NCBI RefSeq assembly: GCF_000332645.1
Contig: NZ_AMXN01000008.1
Coordinates: forward strand, 1 to 64,000
Reading direction: 5' to 3'
DNA length: 64,000 nt
From: Bacillus inaquosorum KCTC 13429
GTDB taxonomy: Bacteria > Bacillota > Bacilli > Bacillales > Bacillaceae
How positions within the stretch are numbered: position 1 is the stretch's first letter; each line of letters opens with the position of its first letter. The position numbers and the translations under genes are program-made. Of the stretch, positions 20,489-28,045 are shown in pieces. The notes below the pieces were generated by a model. It was not told where the DNA came from. It did not search any database and saw only the letters and a program-made list of their open reading frames with translations.

Positions 20489-21074
20489 TCAGCTGATCAC
20501 AACTTTTGTATGTTCGGGGATGTTTTCATATATCCATTTCGCATCTGGAATGGTCAGCCTGATACATCCGTGAGATGCCTTCCCCCCAAGTTTTTGTGCC
20601 TCTTTTTCGATGACTTTTTTATCCTTTGTCATCGGCACACTATGAAATAAAAATTCGCCATGGTTTTTCCATGAGACCCAATATTCCGCGCCTTCCTGAT
20701 ATCCTTCAGAGAAAAACCATTCTCCCCGTTCAGGCTCTATATGAAAGGTGCCCTTTGGCGTAGCATCATCCTTTGTTTGATCAAGTCCTGACGAGACAAT
20801 CATTGTATAGATGGTTTTGCTCCCTTCTTTGATGTAAGCCTTCTGTTCCTTCACGTCCACATCAATCCAGACATGCTTCTGCTTGATATCCGGGTATTCA
20901 CCGCCTGAAGGCTTTGTCCAATCAATGCTTGTTTTTTCTGGTTTTCGGGCAGCCGTTATGTGCTCGTCCGTTTTCTTCGTATTTAAACTTGCGTGTTCTT
21001 ACGTATGATAAGAACACGCTGACAGCAGGCTGGCCGGCACAAGAACTGCAACAATTAATAATGAGCGGTTTCAT
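20489..21074 (-). pseudogene. yciB: Decayed L,D-transpeptidase lipoprotein gene yciB
   Basis: The downstream frame encodes a YkuD L,D-transpeptidase domain with the catalytic SHGCIRL motif intact. The upstream part carries two lesions. The ATG (21072-21074), which overlaps the folE2 stop as ATGA, reads MKPLI, but a lipoprotein signal peptide (IVAVLVPASLLSAC) follows in another frame; removal of one A near 21055 would restore MKPLIIIVAV. The span is 586 bases, one more than a multiple of three. In the restored frame a TAA at 20999-21001 interrupts HT*EH (CAA to TAA would explain it). A GTG at 20860 could start a 123-residue protein without signal peptide, but has no ribosome site. Export and function are probably lost. 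Confidence 0.78.
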
Positions 21075-21985
21075 ATTCTATCCACCTGTTTCGAAAAACG
21101 CAGCTTCGCGTAGGCATCGTGGAGATGAATCGATTCTTCATTGCGGCATTCAATCTCAAAGGCTGACACCCATTCAAGCTCATACAAATCCGCGGCAATC
21201 AGCCGGGCGAGATCCTCAACAAATCTCGGGTTTTCATATGCTGTTTCCGTCACGGCTTTTTCATCAGGGCGCTTCAGCACCGGATGCAGTTTCGCAGAGG
21301 CATTTGATTCTGCGGCGTGAAGCAAATCGGCTTTAAAATCGCTTGGCAGCGATGCGGCCGGATGAATATCAGCCCAAATGCTGACCGTTCCCCTCTGATT
21401 ATGGGCACTGTATTCACTGATTTCCTTGGAGCAAGGGCACAGAGTCGTTACTTTCGCTGAAATGCCTGCACGCTGTTCAAACGGCTGATCTTCGCGATAG
21501 GTGACAGACATCAATATGTCAGCATGCATCAGACCCGCTTTCTCAAGCTTCGGGCTTTTCCGTTCGAAAAACCATGGAAACCGCACTTCGACTGAAGCAG
21601 AGGACTGGCCCATGTTTTCCGCAAGCTCTTTCGTAAATTGCTGAAGTGAGGAAAATGAGAGAATCCAGCCGTTTTGATGATAGACATGCAGAAGCTCTGT
21701 TAACCGGCTCATGTTAATCCCCTTCTGATTTCTCCGCAAATCACAAGTCATTGTAAATTTTGCAGCCGTTGTTTGCTCAGCAGGCGTCATAGCAGAAGTG
21801 ATTGTGACCGGATGGAATACATTAGCGACACCTACATGCTGAATGTCAAAAAAATAATCCTTCCTGATATTTTGCAGATCCTTCATTTTCTCTTTTTCTA
21901 CAGGTTTCTCGCCTTTTATCGGACTGACCGATCCAAAGTATTGAAGACGTTCCGGTTTTCCCGGAAGCGGCGTATGTTGATTCAA
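21071..21985 (-). CDS. folE2: GTP cyclohydrolase IB, zinc-independent (FolE2)
   Basis: Converts GTP to 7,8-dihydroneopterin triphosphate, the first step of folate synthesis, and can use metals other than zinc; it backs up the zinc enzyme FolE under zinc starvation. 304 residues (YciA in strain 168). The catalytic cysteine region TTLCPCSKEISEYSAHNQRG is present near residue 185, and the C-terminal ECRNEESIHLHDAYA block is intact. A Zur-type box covers the promoter. The stop codon overlaps the ATG of decayed yciB, so the two were translationally coupled. Confidence 0.95.
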   Translation of the reverse strand: MNQHTPLPGKPERLQYFGSVSPIKGEKPVEKEKMKDLQNIRKDYFFDIQHVGVANVFHPVTITSAMTPAEQTTAAKFTMTCDLRRNQKGINMSRLTELLHVYHQNGWILSFSSLQQFTKELAENMGQSSASVEVRFPWFFERKSPKLEKAGLMHADILMSVTYREDQPFEQRAGISAKVTTLCPCSKEISEYSAHNQRGTVSIWADIHPAASLPSDFKADLLHAAESNASAKLHPVLKRPDEKAVTETAYENPRFVEDLARLIAADLYELEWVSAFEIECRNEESIHLHDAYAKLRFSKQVDRI

Positions 21986-22007
21986 TCAGAAAACTCCTCT
22001 CATTAAC

Positions 22008-22057
22008 AAATCGTAATAATTACTATTTATTTTGATGGGTTCACTGATGAAAATCAA
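22008..22057 (-). promoter_or_regulatory. Promoter and Zur box of folE2
   Basis: Candidate -35 TTGATT (22052-22057) and -10 CAAAAT (22029-22034) are 17 bases apart. The Zur-type dyad 22008-22029, with arms TAAATAGTAA and TTACGATTT around TTA, begins at the -10 and covers the transcription start. Confidence 0.83.
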
Positions 22058-22063
22058 GAGAAA

Positions 22064-22091
22064 ATAAAAAAGACACGCACACATGCGTGTC
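22064..22091 (-). terminator. nasA terminator
   Basis: Minus strand GACACGCA, loop TGTG, TGCGTGTC, then TTTTTTATTTT. Confidence 0.9.
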
Positions 22092-22100
22092 CGTCAAAGC

Positions 22101-23306
22101 CTAAATATCAGCGGGGCTGCTTTCCGTGCTCCAGCTTTTTCTCCAGTAATAGCCTGCGGCAAGCACGAGCGCAAACGCCAGCAGCGCGATACAGGAAAAC
22201 GTGATAAAACCGATAGCATATGTGCCTGTCATCTGTTTTAGCGATCCTAAGATGTTCGGCAGAAAAAATCCTCCTATGCCGCCGGCCGCGCCGACAATTC
22301 CGGTCACCATGCCGATTTCTTTGCGGAAGCGCTGCGGTACGAGCTGAAATACGGCTCCGTTCCCCATTCCGAGCCCCATCATTCCGACAAACAAAAGAAC
22401 GATGACCATTGAAAGAGACGGCAGGCTGCTGACTCCAGCCATACACAGGGCCACGATGACAAACAATACAGAAAGAACTTTCGTGCCGCCGACACGATCC
22501 GAAATCCAGCCCCCGACAGGCCGGAAAAAGCTCCCCGCCGCCACGCATAATGTAACGAAATCACCAGCGTGAATTTTTGAGAGCTGGTATTGATCGACAA
22601 AGAAAATAGATAAAAAGCTTGATAGCCCGACAAATCCTCCGAATGTGACGCTGTACAGCAGGCAGAAAAACCATGTTTCCTTTTGCCTGAACACATGGAG
22701 ATAGTTTTTGAGCGGCTGCGGCGCCGGCTGTGCAGGAGAATCCTTTGCCATGGATACAAAAAGTACAAAGACGATCAGCAAAGGAATAAGCGCAATTCCC
22801 ATGACAATATGCCAGCCGAACTGCTCTGCAAGACGCGGGCCAAACAGGGTTGCAAACAAAGTGCCGCTGTTCCCTGCGCCGGCGATCCCCATCGCAAGCC
22901 CCTGCAGATGTGGCGGATACCAACGGCTTGCCATAGGCAGCGCAACGGCAAAGCTTGCCCCCGCCACGCCAAGCAGAATTCCGATGGCATACAGCTCGGG
23001 CAGCGACCGGCCGCCAAATGTCCCCCAAAGCAGCGGAATCATTGTCACCAGCATCCCGATCACTGCCGTTTTTTTCGGTCCAATTCTGTCCGTTAATATT
23101 CCTAAAATGATACGAAACACAGATCCTGATAAAATCGGCACAGCCACGATAAGCCCTTTCTCAAAAGGAGACAGGCCAAAATCCTGAGAAATATAAACAC
23201 CCAGCGCCCCAAGCATAACCCATATCATAAAACTCACATCAAAGTATAAAAAGGAACAGAGCAAAGTGAGTGGATGACCGCTAGTTTTCAGTTCCGACAG
23301 CTTCAT
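22101..23306 (-). CDS. nasA: Nitrate transporter NasA (MFS, NNP family)
   Basis: Imports nitrate for assimilation. 401 residues, twelve hydrophobic segments, with the MFS loop [10 protein letters not shown] between helices 2 and 3 and the nitrate signature [21 protein letters not shown] near residues 140-160, a second glycine-rich [13 protein letters not shown] motif near 335. It lies divergent from nasBCDEF, and the shared intergenic region carries one TnrA-type box placed about equally far from both promoters. It has its own terminator. Confidence 0.95.
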   Translation of the reverse strand: MKLSELKTSGHPLTLLCSFLYFDVSFMIWVMLGALGVYISQDFGLSPFEKGLIVAVPILSGSVFRIILGILTDRIGPKKTAVIGMLVTMIPLLWGTFGGRSLPELYAIGILLGVAGASFAVALPMASRWYPPHLQGLAMGIAGAGNSGTLFATLFGPRLAEQFGWHIVMGIALIPLLIVFVLFVSMAKDSPAQPAPQPLKNYLHVFRQKETWFFCLLYSVTFGGFVGLSSFLSIFFVDQYQLSKIHAGDFVTLCVAAGSFFRPVGGWISDRVGGTKVLSVLFVIVALCMAGVSSLPSLSMVIVLLFVGMMGLGMGNGAVFQLVPQRFRKEIGMVTGIVGAAGGIGGFFLPNILGSLKQMTGTYAIGFITFSCIALLAFALVLAAGYYWRKSWSTESSPADI

Positions 23307-23388
23307 AAGTTTCCCCTTTCTTGACCCTTGATTAATTTAAATTTTCTGAATTAAGGATATATGACCATTTTTTTCTGGAAAAGACATG

Positions 23389-23405
23389 TGTAAGTTTTTG
23401 TGACA
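23389..23405. promoter_or_regulatory. TnrA box between nasA and nasB
   Basis: TGTAAGTTTTTGTGACA matches TGTnAnATTTTnTnACA at all fixed positions but one. A -10-like CATAAT for nasB (23434-23439) and a TATATC for nasA (about 23357-23362) both lie about 40 bases away on opposite sides, so the box centre is near -48 for each. Neither promoter has a good -35, as expected for activator dependence. Confidence 0.85.
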
Positions 23406-23471
23406 CGTTTAATGCGTTAACAATGCGTTGTGACATAATTTTTAATAGGAGAATCAAAGGAGGTCTGGCAC

Positions 23472-25787
23472 ATGAAGAAACAAAGATTGGTGTTAGCAGG
23501 GAACGGAATGGCCGGAATCCGCTGTATTGAAGAAGTATTGAAGTTGAATCGCGAAATGTTCGAGATTGTCATTTTCGGAAGCGAACCGCATCCCAACTAT
23601 AATCGCATTCTCTTATCCTCTGTATTGCAGGGTGAGGCGTCACTCGATGACATTACATTAAACAGCAAGGGTTGGTACGCCAAGCATGGGATTACCCTTT
23701 ACACGGGCGAAACGGTTGTCCAAATTGATACAGATCAGCAGAGGGTCATCACGGATCGGAAGCGCACGCTGTCTTATGACAAATTAATTGTGGCAACAGG
23801 CTCCTCCCCTCATATTCTCCCCATCCCCGGGGCAGACAAAGAAGGCGTATACGGGTTTCGAACAATAGAAGACTGCCAGGCGTTGATGACCATGGCCAAA
23901 CACTATCAAAAGGCAGCGGTGATCGGAGCCGGCTTATTAGGACTGGAAGCTGCTGTCGGTTTACAGCATCTCGGCATGGATGTCAACGTCATTCACCACT
24001 CCGCCGGCATCATGCAAAAACAGCTCGATCAAACGGCGTCGCGGCTGCTGCAGACGGAGCTGGAACGAAAAGGCTTAACCTTTCTTTTAGAGAAAGACAC
24101 CGTATCCATTTCTGGCACCTCGCGGGCAGACGGAATCCGTTTTAAAGACGGATCTTCACTGAAAGCAGACTTGATTGTGATGGCGGCTGGCGTGAGGCCG
24201 AATATTGAATTGGCTGTATCAGCCGGAATTGCAGTAAACCGCGGGATCATCGTGAATGACTACATGCAGACGAGCGAACCGAATGTGTATGCCGTCGGGG
24301 AATGCGCCGAGCATAACGGAACGGTATATGGTTTGGCAGCCCCGCTTTATGAGCAGGGAAATGTTCTCGCCAAACATATTTGCGGCGTTCTATGTAAGGG
24401 ATATCAAGGCTCAGCACCATCTGCAGCTTTAAAAATAGCTGGAATTGATGTGTGGTCAGCCGGAAAGATTCACGAAGATGAACGCACGACGAGCATCAAC
24501 ATCTACGATGAGCAAGCCGGCGTTTATAAAAAAGCACTCTTTGAGGATGACAAACTGGCCGGCGTTATTTTATTCGGAGACACACGTGACAAGCAACGAT
24601 TTCTCGACAGCCTGCTCAAACAAAGAGACATCTCCATTGTCAAAAAGCAGATCATCGAACCCGAGAAAACCGACACATTATTTGAATCCATGCCCTCCAG
24701 TGAAACAATTTGCCAATGCAACTCAGTGACAAAAGGTGGGATTGAAGAAGCGGTGCACACGAAAGGCTTAACAACTGTTGAGGAAGTCAAGCACTGCACC
24801 AAAGCATCCGGCTCCTGCGGAGGATGTAAGCCGCTCGTTGAAGATCTTTTGAAGCACATGACCAGCGGCGAATATACAGAGCCCGCCGGCCCACCTGCGT
24901 TTTGCGACTGCACCGATTTTACGGAAGACGACATCATTGCTGAGCTTCAGCGCAGACCATGCACTGATCCGGCAGAAGCGATGAGCCAGCTTGGCTGGAA
25001 AACGAAAAACGGATGCAGCAAGTGTGTCCCGGCGATTCAATACTACCTGGAAATGCTACACCCTGGTTTTGTTCAGCCTGAATCAGCCGCCGAAGATACA
25101 TACACCTTGGTTCCGCAAATGTACGGCGGGCTGACGAACGCGGAGCAACTAAGAAATATCGCTGACATCATCGAGGCATACAGCATCCCTGGCGTATCCA
25201 TCACTCACGGCCAAAGACTGAAGCTTTCCGGGATCAAACCTGCGGATCTCCCGAACATCAAAAAAGACCTGAAAATGCCCGTTTGCTCCAATGAACACCG
25301 CCGCGCACTGCAAAGTGTCAAAGCATGTACATGCGGACAAAACCGATCGATTCAGCAGCTTGCAGCCCAGATCGAGAGACATCTTGAGATGCTTTCCATG
25401 CCCGCCTATATTTCTATCAGCTTATCATGTGAAACAGACTGCATCGATGCCGCCATACAAGATTTCGGCGCGATTCGGACAAAAGCTGGCTGGGACATTT
25501 ACATCGGCGGTGTCCGGGGAACTCATGCCCGTACCGGAGCCCTGTTTTGCGTGACAGACAACGCAGACAGCACTGCCGGCATGATCAAAGGACTGATCCA
25601 ATATTATCGTGAAACGGCTCATTACGAGGAAGCCGTACATCAGTGGATGGACCGTCTCGGGATCGTGCATATCAGAGAAGTGCTATTTGAAGAGGATCTA
25701 AGGACACAGCTGATGGAAAGCCTCCAAATTGACCTGTCACTGATTCAAAACCCGCCCATAGAGGCAGGCGAACATAAGAAAGGATGA
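23472..25787 (+). CDS. nasB: Assimilatory nitrate reductase, NADH-dehydrogenase / electron-transfer subunit
   Basis: Passes electrons from NADH through FAD and iron-sulfur centres to the catalytic subunit NasC. 771 residues. An FAD site (LVLAGNGMAGIRCIEE, residues 6-21) and an NADH site (AAVIGAGLLGLEAA, near 150) are followed by two BFD-like [2Fe-2S] domains: CQC...CGGC (about 413-455) and CDC...CSKC (about 478-520). The last 230 residues are collinear with the siroheme half of NasD, but the first cysteine pair is altered (ACTCGQN in place of TCVGEQFC) while the second (SCETDC) is kept. It is the first gene of nasBCDEF; nasC follows six bases later. Confidence 0.95.
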   Translation: MKKQRLVLAGNGMAGIRCIEEVLKLNREMFEIVIFGSEPHPNYNRILLSSVLQGEASLDDITLNSKGWYAKHGITLYTGETVVQIDTDQQRVITDRKRTLSYDKLIVATGSSPHILPIPGADKEGVYGFRTIEDCQALMTMAKHYQKAAVIGAGLLGLEAAVGLQHLGMDVNVIHHSAGIMQKQLDQTASRLLQTELERKGLTFLLEKDTVSISGTSRADGIRFKDGSSLKADLIVMAAGVRPNIELAVSAGIAVNRGIIVNDYMQTSEPNVYAVGECAEHNGTVYGLAAPLYEQGNVLAKHICGVLCKGYQGSAPSAALKIAGIDVWSAGKIHEDERTTSINIYDEQAGVYKKALFEDDKLAGVILFGDTRDKQRFLDSLLKQRDISIVKKQIIEPEKTDTLFESMPSSETICQCNSVTKGGIEEAVHTKGLTTVEEVKHCTKASGSCGGCKPLVEDLLKHMTSGEYTEPAGPPAFCDCTDFTEDDIIAELQRRPCTDPAEAMSQLGWKTKNGCSKCVPAIQYYLEMLHPGFVQPESAAEDTYTLVPQMYGGLTNAEQLRNIADIIEAYSIPGVSITHGQRLKLSGIKPADLPNIKKDLKMPVCSNEHRRALQSVKACTCGQNRSIQQLAAQIERHLEMLSMPAYISISLSCETDCIDAAIQDFGAIRTKAGWDIYIGGVRGTHARTGALFCVTDNADSTAGMIKGLIQYYRETAHYEEAVHQWMDRLGIVHIREVLFEEDLRTQLMESLQIDLSLIQNPPIEAGEHKKG

Positions 25788-25793
25788 GGCATT

Positions 25794-27926
25794 TTGACTG
25801 AACGACTGCTTAGATATTTCCGCGAGAAACAGCAAGACATCCAATCAGAAAAAACGTATGACACCCAATGCCCGTTTTGCAGCATGCAGTGCAAAATGCA
25901 GCTCGTGGAACAAACCATCGTCACACGAAAAAAGTACACAGCGATTGGGATTGATAATCCTACGACACAGGGCCGGTTATGCATGAAAGGCTTGAACGCC
26001 CACCAGCATGCCCTGAACTCCTCCCGCATCACCCGGCCGCTGCTGAAGAAAAACGGCGAGTTTATGCCTGTTTCCTGGGAAGAAGCACTGAATCATATCA
26101 AAGACCAAGTGACAATGATCCAAACTGAACACGGACATGACGCCATGGCTGTATACGGAAGCGCCTCGATTACAAATGAAGAGGCGTACTTGTTAGGGAA
26201 GTTCGCGCGGGTAGGCTTACAGACAAAATACATCGACTACAACGGGAGACTTTGTATGTCCGCCGCAGCAACGGCAGCCAACCAAACATTCGGCGCGGAC
26301 AGAGGCTTAACGAATCCATTATCAGACATCCCCCACACCCGTGTGATCATACTGGCCGGCACCAATATTGCGGAATGCCAGCCTACGATTATGCCATATT
26401 TTGAAAAAGCGAAAGAAAACGGAGCTTACATCATTGCCATTGATCCCCGTGAAACCGCGACAACGAAAATCGCCGATCTTCATCTGAAAATCAAACCCGG
26501 CACAGACGCCGCTCTTGCCAACGGTCTCGTCAAAATCATCATCGACGAACAGCTCATTAACGAGGATTTCATTCGATCACGAACAAGTGGGTTCGAGGAG
26601 CTGAAGCAGCATACTGACGCGCTGAGCCTGAATGATATCGCCGAACAGACGAGTGTCCCGCTGGCGCACATGCGAAAAGCGGCCGTGAAGTTTGCCAAGG
26701 AGACGTCCGGCATGCTGTTTACAGCCCGCGGGATCGAACAGCAAACCGATGGAACAGCGGCTGTGAAAGGCTTCTTAAACATGGTGCTGATCACAGGAAA
26801 AATCGGCAAACCTTACTCGGGCTACGGGGCGATCACCGGACAAGGCAACGGGCAAGGCGCCAGAGAGCATGGCCAAAAAGCCGATCAGCTTCCAGGCTAC
26901 CGTTCTATCGAAAATGAAGAACACCGGGCGCATATTGCGAAAGTGTGGGGAATCCATCAGGATGAACTCCCGCGAAAAGGTGTCTCAGCCTATGAAATGA
27001 TGGAAAAAATCAATGACGGCGACATCAAAGGACTGTTCCTCATGTGCTCCAATCCTGCTGTCTCCAGTCCAAATGCAAATCTCGTGAAAAAAGCATTAAG
27101 AAAACTGACTTTCTTTGTCGCAATCGATTTGTTTATTTCTGAAACTGCAACATACGCTGATGTGATTTTGCCCGCCTCCTCTTACTTAGAAGATGAGGGC
27201 ACCATGACAAATGTCGAAGGCCGCGTGACATTAAGAGAAGCAAGCCGGCCGTGTCCCGGAGAAGCAAAGCATGATTGGCAGATCATTTGTAAGATCGCAT
27301 CCGCTCTCGGGAAAGGCCGTTACTTTTCTTACACGTCAGCAGAGGATATTTTTAATGAATTAAGAGAGGCAAGCCGAGGCGGAATTGCCGATTATTCAGG
27401 CATCACATATGACAGGCTCAGACGTGAAGGCGGCATTCACTGGCCGTGTCCGGAACCTGATCACCCCGGAACCGGGCGCTTGTTTGCGGACTCATTTGCA
27501 CATCCGGACCAAAAAGCGGCATTAAGTGTGATTCCAAACGAACCGGCTGTTCCAAAAGAGAAGCCGACAGCCGATTATCCGTTGTATTTAACGACAGGCA
27601 GGGTCATGTCTCACTACTTAACAGGCGTCCAAACGAGAAAAAGCGCCGCCCTTGCCGCGAGACATTTTGAATCATTTATGGAAATCCATCCGCAAACAGC
27701 GGCGTCTTTCCATATTGAAGACCGTGTTCTCGTAAAAATAGAATCCCCGAGGGGAAGCATCACTGTCCGCAGCAAATTATCGGAACAAATCAGAAAAGAC
27801 ACCGTTTTTGTTCCCATCCATTGGGCGGATGCTCAAAACGTGAATGATTTAATCGGAGAAGCCTTAGATCCAGCCTGTAAAATGCCCGGTTTTAAGATAT
27901 GCGCGGTCCGAATCAAACCTATTTAA
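25794..27926 (+). CDS. nasC: Assimilatory nitrate reductase catalytic subunit
   Basis: Molybdopterin-guanine-dinucleotide enzyme that reduces nitrate to nitrite in the cytoplasm. 710 residues, full length. The N terminus has a [4Fe-4S] motif CPFCSMQC followed by RLCMKG about 40 residues later, then the molybdopterin oxidoreductase core (GSASITNEEAYLLGKFAR; ILPASSYLEDEGTMTNVEGR near 460) and the C-terminal MopB domain (LTTGRVMSHYLTG). It starts at TTG after AAAGGATGAGG, six bases past the nasB stop. A separate promoter region precedes nasD downstream. Confidence 0.95.
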   Translation: MTERLLRYFREKQQDIQSEKTYDTQCPFCSMQCKMQLVEQTIVTRKKYTAIGIDNPTTQGRLCMKGLNAHQHALNSSRITRPLLKKNGEFMPVSWEEALNHIKDQVTMIQTEHGHDAMAVYGSASITNEEAYLLGKFARVGLQTKYIDYNGRLCMSAAATAANQTFGADRGLTNPLSDIPHTRVIILAGTNIAECQPTIMPYFEKAKENGAYIIAIDPRETATTKIADLHLKIKPGTDAALANGLVKIIIDEQLINEDFIRSRTSGFEELKQHTDALSLNDIAEQTSVPLAHMRKAAVKFAKETSGMLFTARGIEQQTDGTAAVKGFLNMVLITGKIGKPYSGYGAITGQGNGQGAREHGQKADQLPGYRSIENEEHRAHIAKVWGIHQDELPRKGVSAYEMMEKINDGDIKGLFLMCSNPAVSSPNANLVKKALRKLTFFVAIDLFISETATYADVILPASSYLEDEGTMTNVEGRVTLREASRPCPGEAKHDWQIICKIASALGKGRYFSYTSAEDIFNELREASRGGIADYSGITYDRLRREGGIHWPCPEPDHPGTGRLFADSFAHPDQKAALSVIPNEPAVPKEKPTADYPLYLTTGRVMSHYLTGVQTRKSAALAARHFESFMEIHPQTAASFHIEDRVLVKIESPRGSITVRSKLSEQIRKDTVFVPIHWADAQNVNDLIGEALDPACKMPGFKICAVRIKPI

Positions 27927-27961
27927 TTTTTCATAAAATTTTTAGAACTTTTCGTATATTT

Positions 27962-27978
27962 TGTTACATTTTATAACA
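27962..27978 (+). promoter_or_regulatory. TnrA box upstream of nasD
   Basis: TGTTACATTTTATAACA is a perfect match to TGTnAnATTTTnTnACA, 68 bases before the nasD ATG. Confidence 0.85.
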
Positions 27979-27996
27979 TGTATCTTAAATATTCCT
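27977..27996 (+). promoter_or_regulatory. Candidate NsrR / ResD region of nasD
   Basis: CATGTATCTTAAATATTCC resembles the NsrR site (about ATGTATnTTAAATATAT). nasDEF in B. subtilis is known to be controlled by NsrR and ResD under oxygen limitation; site assignment is by eye. It abuts the TnrA box. Confidence 0.6.
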
Positions 27997-28045
27997 TTTT
28001 GCTGTGCTACGCTGGAAAAAACATTGATAAGGAGCGGATCATCTG

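Noticed and set aside
20489-20860. yciB as an intact 123-residue gene from the internal GTG
   Set aside because: No ribosome site before the GTG, and signal-peptide sequence remains upstream in the same frame, interrupted by a stop; decay explains this better.
22683-23187. Long open frames (137 and 159 codons) antisense to nasA
   Set aside because: Shadow frames of a GC-rich membrane-protein gene; no ribosome sites and low-quality composition.
24524-24937. Antisense frames of 90-137 codons in nasB
   Set aside because: Fully inside nasB with continuous domain motifs on the other strand; no start signals.
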